This document shows, piece after piece, positions 8,869 through 17,623 of a stretch of 64,000 bases of DNA. Source of the DNA: DATKYQ01 sp964640665 (GTDB taxonomy: Bacteria; Myxococcota; B64-G9); the NCBI GenBank assembly GCA_964640665.1, contig CAZXHT010000008.1, forward strand, positions 1-64,000, in the 5' to 3' direction. Under the pieces are notes generated by a model that was given only the letters and a program-made list of their open reading frames with translations, had not been told where the DNA came from and ran no database searches. Position 1 is the first letter of the stretch. Each line of letters opens with the position of its first letter. Made by a program: the position numbers and the translations under genes.

Positions 8869-9512
8869 AGAGTCTCGATCTTTCTCTCTATGTCGTAAGC
8901 GACTCGCATTTGGCGGGATCGCGCGGCCTGTTGGCGGTTTGCGAACAGGCACTGTCAGCCGGCGCCACGATGATCCAGTTACGCGACAAGGGCGCGTCTT
9001 GCAAAAGCCTTATCGAACAAGGGCGCGCGCTGCGGGCGCTGGCCGATCGTTTTCGGGCCGTCTGCATCGTAAACGACCGGCCCGACGTAGCCGCAGCCTG
9101 CGGCGCACACGGCGTTCATCTCGGCCTGGACGACACGCCTGTCGCCGCGGCCCGCGCGCTTCTGGGGCCCGGGGCGATAATCGGGGCCTCGGTGCAAACG
9201 TCCGACCAGGCCCGCGCGGCCGAGCGGGCCGGGGCCGACTACCTGGCGGCCAACCTGGTTTTCGCAACGCCCACCAAGACGGATCTGGACAAGCCCATCG
9301 GCCTGGAGGGTATAAGAGATCTCAGGGCCGCAAGCGACCTGCCGCTGGTGGCCATCGGCGGCATCAAGGCGCACAACGCGGCCGAGGTGATTGCGGCCGG
9401 CGCGGACGGTGTCGCGGTGGTGTCGGCGGTCATGGCAGCAGTCGATGTTCAGGTCGCCTGCCGCGAATTGCTGGCCGCCGTGCGCGAGGGAAGATCGCAA
9501 CGTCATGGATAG
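8865..9512 (+). CDS. thiE: Thiamine-phosphate synthase
   Basis: ThiE joins the pyrimidine diphosphate and thiazole phosphate to make thiamine monophosphate. The 215-residue TIM-barrel protein shows the family signatures IQLRDKGAS, CIVNDRPDVAAACGAHGVHLG, IGASVQT, YLAANLVFATPTK and VAIGGIKAHNAAEV. It starts with TTG at 8865 within the thiM stop (TTGA overlap), which indicates translational coupling. Its 3' end overlaps thiL by eight bases. With ThiM and ThiL it gives salvage from the two moieties to TPP; no ThiC, ThiG or ThiD is in view. Confidence 0.94.
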   Translation: MKSLDLSLYVVSDSHLAGSRGLLAVCEQALSAGATMIQLRDKGASCKSLIEQGRALRALADRFRAVCIVNDRPDVAAACGAHGVHLGLDDTPVAAARALLGPGAIIGASVQTSDQARAAERAGADYLAANLVFATPTKTDLDKPIGLEGIRDLRAASDLPLVAIGGIKAHNAAEVIAAGADGVAVVSAVMAAVDVQVACRELLAAVREGRSQRHG

Positions 9513-10530
9513 TGATCTGTCAGAACTTGGAGAATTCGGTATCATCGGGCTTTTCGAGGCGGCCGCGCGGCCGGAACGCCGCTGGGTGGAGCAAGGCATC
9601 GGTGACGATTGCGCGGTGCTTGACATAGGGGGCGGCGAGCGTTTGCTGGTGACGACCGACATGCTCGCGGAGAGAGTACACTTCGTGCGAGAGGGAATCT
9701 CTGCCTGGCAGCTCGGTTGGAAATCGCTGGCTGTCAACATTTCGGATATCGCCGCCATGGGCGGCGAGCCACAGGCTGCCTTTTTGGCGCTGGGCCTGAC
9801 GGCCGATCTCGAACCCGATTTCGTGCGCGGGTTTCGTAACGGGCTTGTCGATTGCGCCCGCGAGTACGGCGTCGATCTGCTCGGCGGCGACACGATCGCG
9901 ACCCGCGTCGATCTGGTGACCTGCCTGACGGTGCTGGGCCGCGCGCGGGCCGGGCAGGTCGTCACCCGGGCGGGCGCCCGGCCCGGCGACCGGGTGATGC
10001 TCGGCGGGATGGTGGGCGACAGCGCCGCGGGACTTGAGCTGGTGCTGGGCGGGCAGGGCGACGTGTCGGAGGCCGACAGGCGCTTGTTGCTCAAGGCGCA
10101 CCTCGAGCCGCGGCCCCAGATTGCCCTTGGACAACTGCTTGCGGGGCACGGGCTGGCAAGCGCCATGATAGACGTCAGTGACGGCGTGCTGCAGGATCTG
10201 GGTCACATCTGCGAACGCAGCGGAACCGGGGCCGAGCTGGATACCGAGCGCCTGCCGATCTCGGAGGCCGCCCGGCGGCTGGCTGCGTCGTTGGGAGAAG
10301 ATGTGATCGAGTGGGGCCTTTCAGGCGGTGAGGATTTCGTGCTGCTTTTTTGCGTTTTGGCAGACAAGCAGGACGAGGCTATTCGTCTTTGTCACCAGGA
10401 GCTGGGCGCGGAGATTTTTTCCATAGGCGCAATCACGCCCGACGGCCCGATTCGTGTCGGGCGCGATGGAGTCTGGACCGAGATCCTCCGGCCGGGATAT
10501 GATCATTTCCGCCGGAACACAAAGGAGTGA
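9505..10530 (+). CDS. thiL: Thiamine-monophosphate kinase
   Basis: ThiL phosphorylates thiamine monophosphate to the active cofactor TPP, the riboswitch ligand. The 341-residue protein has the family features: GEFGIIGLF near the start, GIGDDCAVLD, the TTDMLAERVHF and NISDIAAMGG metal-binding stretches, LGGDT, and DVSDGVLQDLGHI. The ATG at 9505 was chosen because it begins just before the conserved domain and overlaps the thiE stop; the longer open frame upstream is thiE read in another frame. The next gene follows after three bases. Confidence 0.95.
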   Translation: MDSDLSELGEFGIIGLFEAAARPERRWVEQGIGDDCAVLDIGGGERLLVTTDMLAERVHFVREGISAWQLGWKSLAVNISDIAAMGGEPQAAFLALGLTADLEPDFVRGFRNGLVDCAREYGVDLLGGDTIATRVDLVTCLTVLGRARAGQVVTRAGARPGDRVMLGGMVGDSAAGLELVLGGQGDVSEADRRLLLKAHLEPRPQIALGQLLAGHGLASAMIDVSDGVLQDLGHICERSGTGAELDTERLPISEAARRLAASLGEDVIEWGLSGGEDFVLLFCVLADKQDEAIRLCHQELGAEIFSIGAITPDGPIRVGRDGVWTEILRPGYDHFRRNTKE

Positions 10531-10533
10531 GCC

Positions 10534-11883
10534 TTGAGCGCCAAGAGACTGGTTGTGGTAGGCGGGGTGGCCGCCGGGATGAGCGCGGCTTCGCAAGCCA
10601 AGCGGCGCAGCCCCGAGACCGAGGTCGTAGTCTTCGAGAAAGGGCCCTGGGTTTCGTACGGCGCCTGCGGCATGCCCTACAACATCCAGGATCCCAAGCG
10701 GGCGATCGATGATTTGGTGGTGATCACACCCGAGCGCTTCCGTTCCGAACGCAATATCGACGTGCGCACCCGCAGCGAGGTGCTCGAGCTGGATCTCAAA
10801 AAGCGCCTGGTGCTCGTGCGCCGGGCGGACGGGGAGAGCCGGGTCGAGTTCGACAAGCTGGTAATCGCCACCGGCTGCCGGCCGCAGATTCCAGACTTCG
10901 GTGGCGTCGAGTTTGAGGGCGTCTTCAGCCTGCACAACCTGGTCGACGCCGAGCGCATCAAGCGCTATCTGAACGATTCTTCACTCAAGAGCGCGGTTGT
11001 CGTCGGCGGCGGGCACATCGGGCTCGAGATGGCCGACGTGCTCACTTCACGCGGGCTGGCCGTCACGGTGCTGAAACGTTCCGCGTCTCTGCCGCCGGGC
11101 TATCCCGAGGAGATCTCGGCCCTGGTGCGCGAAGAGCTTTCACGCTACGGCGTGCGACTCGAGGTCGGCGTGAAGGTATTGGGCTTCGAGGGTGACACCC
11201 GCGTGCGCAAGGTAAAGACCGATCGCGGCGCAGTGGATGCCGACTTTGTGCTTGTGGCCACCGGGGTGCGGCCGGAAGTTACGCTTGCCGAGCAGGCCGG
11301 GATCGAACTTGGCGCAGGCGGTACCATCGCGGTCGACAAGAGCATGGCAACATCGGCCGCCGGGGTCTGGGCCGCTGGCGACTGCGCCGAGGCGTTCCAT
11401 ACCCTGCTCGGCAAAAGCGTCTTTATTCCGCGCGGGACGACGGCCAACAAGCAGGGCAAGATCGCCGGGGCCAACGTGGCAGGAGCGGGGCAGGCATTCC
11501 GCGGGGTAATGGGCACCTCGGTGACCAAGGTCTTCGGGATGGCGGTCGGGCACACCGGATTGATGGAGGAAGAAGCCCGGCAGGCGGGATTCGATCCGAT
11601 CGCCGCCACGATCAAGGCGCGCACCCGCGCTCACGCATATCCCGGCGCCAAGGACATCGCCGTGCGCCTGGTGCTCGACAAGGGCAGCGGCAAGCTGCTT
11701 GGGGCCCAGATGGCAGGCGGCGAGGGAGTGGCCAAGCGCCTGGACGTGATAGTCGCAGCCCTGCAGGCCGGCTGGACGGTCGACGATCTGGCCGCGCTGG
11801 ACATGTCCTATGCCCCACCTTTTGCCCCCGTCTGGGATCCAGTCCTGGTGGCGGCCAACATCGCCGGCAAGAAAAGACAGTGA
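10534..11883 (+). CDS. FAD-dependent CoA-disulfide reductase-like oxidoreductase
   Basis: The 449-residue protein belongs to the single-cysteine flavoprotein disulfide reductases (CoA-disulfide reductase, NADH oxidase/peroxidase). It has an FAD-binding VVVGGVAAGMSAA at the N-terminus, the redox cysteine in SYGACGMPYN near residue 48, a second dinucleotide fold VVVGGGHIGLEMADVL, VWAAGDCAE, and a C-terminal dimerisation domain ending APPFAPVWDPV. A TTG start at 10534 has AAAGGAG seven bases upstream, and the gene follows thiL by three bases, so it is probably the fourth gene of the thi operon. Why a thiol-disulfide enzyme would be under TPP control is not obvious. CoA, persulfide or another disulfide could be the substrate. 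Confidence 0.88.
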   Translation: MSAKRLVVVGGVAAGMSAASQAKRRSPETEVVVFEKGPWVSYGACGMPYNIQDPKRAIDDLVVITPERFRSERNIDVRTRSEVLELDLKKRLVLVRRADGESRVEFDKLVIATGCRPQIPDFGGVEFEGVFSLHNLVDAERIKRYLNDSSLKSAVVVGGGHIGLEMADVLTSRGLAVTVLKRSASLPPGYPEEISALVREELSRYGVRLEVGVKVLGFEGDTRVRKVKTDRGAVDADFVLVATGVRPEVTLAEQAGIELGAGGTIAVDKSMATSAAGVWAAGDCAEAFHTLLGKSVFIPRGTTANKQGKIAGANVAGAGQAFRGVMGTSVTKVFGMAVGHTGLMEEEARQAGFDPIAATIKARTRAHAYPGAKDIAVRLVLDKGSGKLLGAQMAGGEGVAKRLDVIVAALQAGWTVDDLAALDMSYAPPFAPVWDPVLVAANIAGKKRQ

Positions 11884-12236
11884 TTCAATCATGTCTTCGA
11901 AAAGGACATCTGTTCTTAACGTTCTTTTTTGTGCTTGCCGGCCAGCTTTGTGCCTACGGCTGTGGGCCGGCGGCGGAGGCCTGCCGGTGCCGCGACAGCC
12001 GTTTTTACATTTTTCCCTGGCCGAATTGCTGCGTGAAAAAGGCCGGGTGCCGCTGGAATAGCGCCCATCCATCCCGTCCGGGGTCTGATCAAATATCCAT
12101 AATCGGGAAGGCCCGGTTCACAATGGGATTCATGAAATACGCCGGGCCCAACTGTTTCTGTGATGGCACCCCGAAAGCCGTATTTTCATGTTGGATGGAT
12201 GTCAAATCGATCGGTATTGAAGCTGTTTTTTATTGA
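11880..12236 (+). CDS. Possible small Cys-rich secreted protein (doubtful)
   Basis: An open frame from a GTG that overlaps the preceding stop encodes 118 residues. The first half has a hydrophobic stretch (HLFLTFFFVLAGQL) followed by clustered cysteines (CAYGCGPAAEACRCR, then NCCVKKAGC), as in a lipoprotein or secreted Cys-rich peptide. The second half looks unremarkable and no convincing ribosome site is visible. I do not recognise it. Otherwise the 450 bases between 11884 and 12334 hold only a short inverted repeat (GTAACA/TGTTAC at about 12266) that may belong to the promoter of the next gene. Confidence 0.3.
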   Translation: MIQSCLRKGHLFLTFFFVLAGQLCAYGCGPAAEACRCRDSRFYIFPWPNCCVKKAGCRWNSAHPSRPGSDQISIIGKARFTMGFMKYAGPNCFCDGTPKAVFSCWMDVKSIGIEAVFY

Positions 12237-12334
12237 TTGGCGTAATTCTCACATGGTATCTAAGTAACAGTTTGTTACGTTGATTCAAACAAATCGATTG
12301 TTGGTTTCGATCGAAGGAATTTGGAGCGATACCA

Positions 12335-13198
12335 ATGAAGCTCACGAGTTGCTTTTCGTTAGTAACAATGCTGGTCATCGGTTTTCTACTCGGGTGTAGT
12401 CTGGGAGGTTGTGCCAGCAGTACGGTGATACGTTCCGTGCCAAGTGGGGCCAAGGTCTTCATCGACGGTGAGATCAAGGGAGAGACGCCATTTTCTCACA
12501 CAGACAAGAAGATATCGTTTGCGACGACTCAGATCCTGCTCAAGAAGAAGGGGTACAAAGAGAAGGCGGTGACGATACATCGCAGTGATAGCTTCTCGGT
12601 GGGCACCTGCATTGGGGGTATTTTTTTGGTGTTGATTCCATGGCTATGGGTCATGGAATACGATCCGGAGTACATTTTCGAGTTGTACGAGGAGGATGGA
12701 TCCCCGGTTGCAAGTCAAACCACTGCTGTTCAACCCGCGGGGACGAAAGTGCCTCCTTCGGAGGCAGCATCCCGATGTGCCAAAGTGGAGCCCGGCACAG
12801 TTGTGGCGGCGTTCGACGTCGAAGACGATGCAGAGGTATTCAACAGAAAGATACTCGTGCAACTGACCGACTACCTTATGATTCAACTGGGTGAGCAGGG
12901 CGGCTATCGGTTCGTGCCTCGTAAGGATCTCCAGAAGAAGATCTCTGAAAGGAAAAAGAAATCCTACGGATCTTCGTTTGGCAAGGAGAGCCAGATTGAG
13001 CTGGGCAAGGCATTGGCAGCACAGAAAATCCTGCGAACCAATATAATGCGAGTTGGAGATGTCTGCGCCGTCAGCAGCACGCTCTACGATTTGACGACTG
13101 AGGCTACCGACAAGGCTGCCAGTGTAGAATCGGCTTGTTCTGTGGGTGAGTTGATGCAGGTGATGAAAAAGTTGGCTCACAAGCTGAGTTGTCGCTAA
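12335..13198 (+). CDS. PEGA-domain lipoprotein
   Basis: The 287-residue protein starts with a signal peptide; its clustered cysteines (LLGCSLGGCASS) offer a lipobox. A PEGA domain follows at about 30-75 (VPSGAKVFIDGEIKGETPF, then KKKGYKEKAVTI), then a hydrophobic segment (GGIFLVLIPWLWVM). The C-terminal half (about 145-285) resembles domains that report on a curli- or TPR-type lipoprotein but is not assigned. PEGA domains are known from surface and S-layer-associated proteins. The codon use is AT-richer than that of the thi operon. The start follows GGAG by eight bases. It stands alone on the plus strand, and its promoter region is AT-rich. Confidence 0.7.
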   Translation: MKLTSCFSLVTMLVIGFLLGCSLGGCASSTVIRSVPSGAKVFIDGEIKGETPFSHTDKKISFATTQILLKKKGYKEKAVTIHRSDSFSVGTCIGGIFLVLIPWLWVMEYDPEYIFELYEEDGSPVASQTTAVQPAGTKVPPSEAASRCAKVEPGTVVAAFDVEDDAEVFNRKILVQLTDYLMIQLGEQGGYRFVPRKDLQKKISERKKKSYGSSFGKESQIELGKALAAQKILRTNIMRVGDVCAVSSTLYDLTTEATDKAASVESACSVGELMQVMKKLAHKLSCR

Positions 13199-13373
13199 GT
13201 AGAACTCCTGGCGGCCCGACTGGCAGGTGATCAGCAGCGTCTTCCTGTTCACGCCCACGCGCTTGACCGGCTTGTAGCGCCCGATCTCGTTCGCCGCGAT
13301 GCACAGCGCTTCGATACGCGTATGACCCTGTAGGATTGATAATGGTTTCGCGTCGGATCGATGCTGGTCTTCA
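13199..13373. other. Intergenic stretch with a possible minus-strand gene remnant
   Basis: Read on the minus strand, about 13210-13345 gives a sensible, GC-rich protein-like stretch (IEALCIAANEIGRYK, then VGVNRKTLLITC, then GRQEFY) without a start or a domain I can name. It runs into the antisense of the PEGA gene. It may be a decayed gene end. No promoter for the next gene is convincing. Confidence 0.3.
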
Positions 13374-14420
13374 ATGACTTGGACGTTAGGATTCTGGGTG
13401 TTGGCCCTCTTGCGGATCGGCTTGGCGCAGGCCGCCGGGGAGCTGTCCTCCACGCCTGTTCAACGCCCGCTGGTCCACTTCCTGGAACTGGACGACTCGT
13501 GCCCGGCCGAGTGGATCGAGGAAACCTGCTCGGGCCTGGGCATCCGGGTCAAGACCGTGCCCGTGGGCGGATCCTCGGTCGAACTGTCGGCCTTGCCGGA
13601 GAAGATCGGCCAGGAGACCGTGCAGGGGATCTTCGTGGTAATGCCAAAGGGTACCGAAGGCGTCGACCTCGGCATACATTTCATCGAGGGAAAGACAACC
13701 GAAAGCGTCAGCCTGCAAGCAAAGACCTGCGATGACGCCGTGACCATGGCGGTCCTGCTTATAAACCGCAGATTGAAAAGCCTCTCCCGGACCAAGAGCC
13801 CCCTACCGACCGTTGACCTGACGCAGTTCTACAGACCAGCTCCAGCCGACGTACCCACGGACGTTTACGAAACCGCCCCGACCGTCGTGGAGCCCGGGCC
13901 CGGGAAGCCCGTCGAACGTCCGATTGCCTCCGTCGGGGCCCTGGCCTGGTTCGGCCGCGATCTGGATCCCATGGCGCCCGGCATTCTGGGCGGCGAGATG
14001 CGGGCCGGTCTCCGCCCCCTCGTGTGGTTCGAGCTGAGCCTTTCCCTGGGCGGCGGCTGGCTGGTCACCACGCCGGTCAAAGACCCGAAGGCCGAGGGCT
14101 TCGTCCTGTCGGCCGCCATGAGGGCCGGAGCCGTGATCTACCTCGATGTGGTGGACCTGAGCGCCACGCTGGGGCTTGATGTGAGCAACTACTTCATCAG
14201 GATCGAGGACTCCAGGTACCGGTACCAGCACGGCTGGCTGCCCAGGGTGGAAGCGGCCCTGTGTGCGCAGTTCGAGTTCCCAGTGGACTTCGTAATCGAG
14301 GGGGTTTTCGGCTGGAGTCTATGGAATATCGTCGTTCTCGCCGGTGATCACGGGCGGATCATGGAGATCGGAGGCCTGCGGTTCCTGGTCCGGATCGGAT
14401 TTTCTTTCGATTTTTATTAA
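13374..14420 (+). CDS. Secreted protein of unknown function, first gene of the sigma/FecR cluster
   Basis: The 348-residue product has a signal peptide (WTLGFWVLALLRIGLAQAAG). The N-terminal half (about 30-150) looks like a soluble periplasmic domain (HFLELDDSCP, then DAVTMAVLLINRRL). A Pro-rich linker follows. The C-terminal half (about 190-348) has alternating hydrophobic strands that end in LVRIGFSFDFY, a terminal aromatic residue as in outer-membrane beta-barrel strands. I do not recognise a family. The ECF sigma factor begins 38 bases downstream on the same strand, so this may be a membrane sensor or a target of that regulator. The ribosome site is weak. Confidence 0.65.
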   Translation: MTWTLGFWVLALLRIGLAQAAGELSSTPVQRPLVHFLELDDSCPAEWIEETCSGLGIRVKTVPVGGSSVELSALPEKIGQETVQGIFVVMPKGTEGVDLGIHFIEGKTTESVSLQAKTCDDAVTMAVLLINRRLKSLSRTKSPLPTVDLTQFYRPAPADVPTDVYETAPTVVEPGPGKPVERPIASVGALAWFGRDLDPMAPGILGGEMRAGLRPLVWFELSLSLGGGWLVTTPVKDPKAEGFVLSAAMRAGAVIYLDVVDLSATLGLDVSNYFIRIEDSRYRYQHGWLPRVEAALCAQFEFPVDFVIEGVFGWSLWNIVVLAGDHGRIMEIGGLRFLVRIGFSFDFY

Positions 14421-14458
14421 AGGAATCACCGGGCCCGGGCCATTAATTGGACAAAGCC

Positions 14459-15019
14459 ATGGCTGAAGAGAACAGACCGGACTTCGAAGATGTCTACAAA
14501 GAGCATTTCCGCTTTGTTTACCGGGTGATGCGTCGCTCGGTAGGCATGTGCGACCAAGGGGAAGTCGAGGATCTGGTGCAGGACGTGTGTATTATTGTCT
14601 ACAGGAAGCTATCCGGATTTGACGGCCGCTGCAAGATCAGCACCTGGCTTTACGGCATTTGCTGGCGGGTTGCCTCGCAGTACCGAAGGAAGAGGAAGGT
14701 CGAAAGGCTGCTCAGGCATGGGTCCCATGACGACATTATCATTCCGTCGCAGGAGAACGCCGAGCAGGCCCTGAACAAGCTGCAACTCCGGGGACTCTTT
14801 TACCGGTCGCTCGACAAGCTCGGCAGCAAGAAGCGACAGGTGATCATCCTGTACGAGTTGGAGGGCTACTCGGGTTCCGAGATTGCGGAAATAGTAGGCT
14901 GCAAGGAGGCGACCGTGTGGAGTCGACTGCATCATGCGCGCAAGGATTTTCAGCGTCTTCTGGGTCGCAGCGAATTTGGCAAGATGGCCGGGCTGGCGTG
15001 TCTTGCCGGCACGATCTGA
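14459..15019 (+). CDS. ECF-family RNA polymerase sigma factor
   Basis: The 186-residue protein has region 2 (DVYKEHFRFVYRVMRRS, then EVEDLVQDVCIIVYRKL, then STWLYGICWRVASQYRRK) and a region 4 helix-turn-helix (IILYELEGYSGSEIAEIVG, then ATVWSRLHHARKDF). No region 1.1 or 3 is present, as expected for extracytoplasmic-function sigma factors. ATG 14459 is preferred; a TTG 12 bases upstream is also in frame, and neither has a strong ribosome site. It lies 15 bases before a FecR-domain membrane protein, the classical arrangement in which the FecR-like protein controls the sigma factor. The downstream vWA and Cys-rich lipoprotein genes are likely targets or partners (inference). Confidence 0.9.
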   Translation: MAEENRPDFEDVYKEHFRFVYRVMRRSVGMCDQGEVEDLVQDVCIIVYRKLSGFDGRCKISTWLYGICWRVASQYRRKRKVERLLRHGSHDDIIIPSQENAEQALNKLQLRGLFYRSLDKLGSKKRQVIILYELEGYSGSEIAEIVGCKEATVWSRLHHARKDFQRLLGRSEFGKMAGLACLAGTI

Positions 15020-15034
15020 TCGAGGAGGAACGTC

Positions 15035-16546
15035 GTGAGCGGAGACAAGGCAAAGAGGGGCCGCGCTCCGGATTTATGGCCGACTCCATGGCGTGACATG
15101 CCAGCGGATGAATCCGACGCGGAGAAAGCCCTGCTGCACAAGATGGCCCGGGTCGCTGCCGAGACCCCGGTGGAACCTTCTCCGGGGGCCGAGGAGCGCG
15201 TCCGCAAGGGGATCGGCACCCGGAAGACTGGCGTTCGCTGGTTGCCCGTGGCCGTGGGCGCTACGCTCTCGGTCGTCCTGGCGCTGGTGGTGGTCCTGTA
15301 CTCGATGACTTCGACCACGCGGGGAATTCCCAGGACGCTTCTCCGCAACATCACGGTCGTGAGAGGCCGGGCCACGCTGGCCGATGCCCGGCTGAAGGCC
15401 GGAGCTTTGCCCCGTACCATGGCCGTCGGCGAGAAGCTGCGGTCGTCCGGCGACACCCTGGTAGCGGCGGACATAGCCGGGGCAGGGCGGATGATCGTCC
15501 ACTCCTCCTCGCTGGTGTCGCTGCCCGACGAAAGGCAGACCTCCGACACCCTGTCGCTCTTTGTTCATCGCGGGGAGGTTGTACTCCACGCGCAGCCGGG
15601 GTCGGACAGGAAGATCATCGTCACGACCGGAGATGCCTCGGTCCTGGTGACCGGGACCGTATTTGCCGTCTCGGTCGAAGGAGATCACACACAGGTGTCG
15701 GTCTGGAGGGGTTCGGTGGTAGTGAGCCACGGCTCGACGCGCAAGCGGGTCGAGGCCGGCCAGCGCTTTTCCACTGCGGACCGGATGGCTGCTCTGCAAT
15801 CCGTGCGCGATCTCGATGCCGAGGAGAGGCGCCTGCTCGGGATCGTCGAGACGGGCGTTGACAAGCAGATCGTGGAGGCCGGCCCGGAGCCTGCCGGCCT
15901 GGCCGAGCCCGGGGAGGACGCAGACGAGCCGGCCGGCGCTGCGCCAAAAGCGCGCGAGACCCCCAGGGTACGGCCTCCAGCCAGGGAACGGACAAAACCG
16001 CGCTCCCTTTCCGAACAGGAGCGGCGACTGATGGCCCTGGCGCGTGGTACGGGCGCTGGCGCCGCCAATGCCCTGTTCTCCCTGGGCGCGCTGCGCTACG
16101 ACATCCTGGGTGACGCCGACGGCGCCGTCTCGGCATGGGAGGAGTATCTGAAGCGCTTTCCCGGAGGCTCTTTTACGGGCGAGGCGCATCTGGCGCTGTT
16201 CGATGCGCTGAGGGCCGGGAAGCGGTCCGCGGAGGCGGTCGAACACGGTCGGGCGGCGCTGGAGCGCATCAAGGACACCGTCCGGAAGCGCGAGCTGGTG
16301 CTTGGCCTGGCGGAGATCCTCCATCTGCAACTCGGGAAATTCGAAAACGCCCTGGACCTGTACCGACAGGTGGTAGGGGGAAGCGACCCTGTAGCCGACA
16401 GGGCCGGCTATCTGATCGTCGACTGCCACTTGAAGATGAAGTCGCTTGATAAGGCCAGGAAGGCCCTGGAGGAGTATCTCCGGCGATTTCCATCCGGGAG
16501 ATACCGCGGCCAGGCTGAATGTGCGCTGAATGAAGAGAAAAAATGA
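15035..16546 (+). CDS. FecR-domain, TPR-containing inner-membrane protein
   Basis: The 503-residue protein starts with GTG at 15035 after GAGGAGG. It has a cytoplasmic N-terminus of about 65 residues, one membrane segment (LPVAVGATLSVVLALVVVLYSM) and a periplasmic FecR domain (about 95-240: MAVGEKL, then VFAVSVEGDHTQVSVWRGSVVV). A charged Pro/Glu linker follows, then TPR-like helices (about 330-500) including GALRYDILGDADGAVSAWEEYL. FecR-type proteins transmit surface signals to ECF sigma factors, and the gene follows one immediately. The N-terminal tail is short for a zinc-finger anti-sigma domain, so the regulatory contact is unclear. The TPR part may bind the secreted or lipoprotein partners encoded next to it. 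Confidence 0.85.
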   Translation: MSGDKAKRGRAPDLWPTPWRDMPADESDAEKALLHKMARVAAETPVEPSPGAEERVRKGIGTRKTGVRWLPVAVGATLSVVLALVVVLYSMTSTTRGIPRTLLRNITVVRGRATLADARLKAGALPRTMAVGEKLRSSGDTLVAADIAGAGRMIVHSSSLVSLPDERQTSDTLSLFVHRGEVVLHAQPGSDRKIIVTTGDASVLVTGTVFAVSVEGDHTQVSVWRGSVVVSHGSTRKRVEAGQRFSTADRMAALQSVRDLDAEERRLLGIVETGVDKQIVEAGPEPAGLAEPGEDADEPAGAAPKARETPRVRPPARERTKPRSLSEQERRLMALARGTGAGAANALFSLGALRYDILGDADGAVSAWEEYLKRFPGGSFTGEAHLALFDALRAGKRSAEAVEHGRAALERIKDTVRKRELVLGLAEILHLQLGKFENALDLYRQVVGGSDPVADRAGYLIVDCHLKMKSLDKARKALEEYLRRFPSGRYRGQAECALNEEKK

Positions 16547-16577
16547 AAACCCCTTCAGCCGGAGACGGGGAGGTGTC

Positions 16578-17594
16578 ATGGATTATCGATGCGGATTCGC
16601 TTGCCTATTGGTTGCCGGCCTGCTAGCGGCGGCCTGCGATGATACCCGGCTGACCCTGGTTCCCGCCGAGCCGGACCGGCGGTCTCCCGAGTTCACCGAC
16701 CTGAACCTCACCGAACCGCTCGACCGGATCGACACCTACGAGCAGATCGACGCCAAGGTGGACATCCTGTGGGTGGTGGACAACTCGCGCAGCATGATCG
16801 ACGAACAGGCCAAGCTGGCGGAGAACTTCAATACCTTCATTGGGTTCATGGTCCAGACGCTGGTGGACTATCACATCGGCGTGGTTTCGACGGACATGAT
16901 CGATTCCGGGGGGGAGTTGGTCGGGGACCCGGCCTTCATCACCCCGTCCACACCGGACGCTATCACCGAGTTCGCCGACGCGGTCAAGCTCGAGACCTCC
17001 CAGGGAGGCCTCGAGGAAGGGCTTCTGGCCGCGCTCACAGCGCTCAGCGAGCCGAACCTGAGCGGGGTCAACGCGGGCTTCATCAGGCAGGAGGCCGGCC
17101 TGTTCATCATCGTGGTAACCGACGAGAACGACCGCTCGTTCGGCCCCGTGGAGTACTTCAAGAGGAAGATTCGCTCCCTCAAAGGACCCGGGAACGAAGA
17201 CATGGTTTCCCTTTCGGTTATTACCGGCCTCGAGCCGGACGGCTGCACGCCCCCGGGTCTGGAAGGCGTGTTCGGCGCCCATGTCTATCCGGGCACCCGC
17301 TACATCCGGGTGGCCGAGGTGACCGGCGGCAGGACCTTCAGCATCTGCGAGACGGATTTCAGTCCTGCGCTTTCCAGCCTGGGAATCAGCGTGGCCGGCC
17401 TGGGACGCGTCTTCCCGCTGTCGCGCGAACCGCTGGTCGAGTCCATCCAGGTGTTCGTCAACGGGCATGAGATCGCGGCCGATCCGCAGGCGGGCTGGAC
17501 CTATCTGTTCGAGATAAACAGCATCTACTTCGAGGGACTCTACGTGCCCGAGTCCCGCGCGATGATCGAAGTCCACTACACCATGCGGACCTGA
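16578..17594 (+). CDS. Lipoprotein with a von Willebrand factor A-like domain
   Basis: The 338-residue product has a lipoprotein signal (LLVAGLLAAAC). A vWA-like fold follows: VDILWVVDNSRSM around residues 61-73 supplies the DxSxS metal-site motif, and LFIIVVTDENDRS gives a later acidic strand end. vWA domains bind protein ligands through a metal ion. The ATG at 16578 has GGGGAGG seven bases upstream; the open frame 48 bases earlier overlaps the preceding gene and is unlikely. It is followed by two Cys-rich lipoproteins. Proteins with this VVDNSRSM pattern are common in Myxococcota surface proteomes; the ligand is unknown. Confidence 0.85.
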   Translation: MDYRCGFACLLVAGLLAAACDDTRLTLVPAEPDRRSPEFTDLNLTEPLDRIDTYEQIDAKVDILWVVDNSRSMIDEQAKLAENFNTFIGFMVQTLVDYHIGVVSTDMIDSGGELVGDPAFITPSTPDAITEFADAVKLETSQGGLEEGLLAALTALSEPNLSGVNAGFIRQEAGLFIIVVTDENDRSFGPVEYFKRKIRSLKGPGNEDMVSLSVITGLEPDGCTPPGLEGVFGAHVYPGTRYIRVAEVTGGRTFSICETDFSPALSSLGISVAGLGRVFPLSREPLVESIQVFVNGHEIAADPQAGWTYLFEINSIYFEGLYVPESRAMIEVHYTMRT

Positions 17595-17623
17595 CCCGGT
17601 ACGACTGCCAAGGAGGAAAGGCC

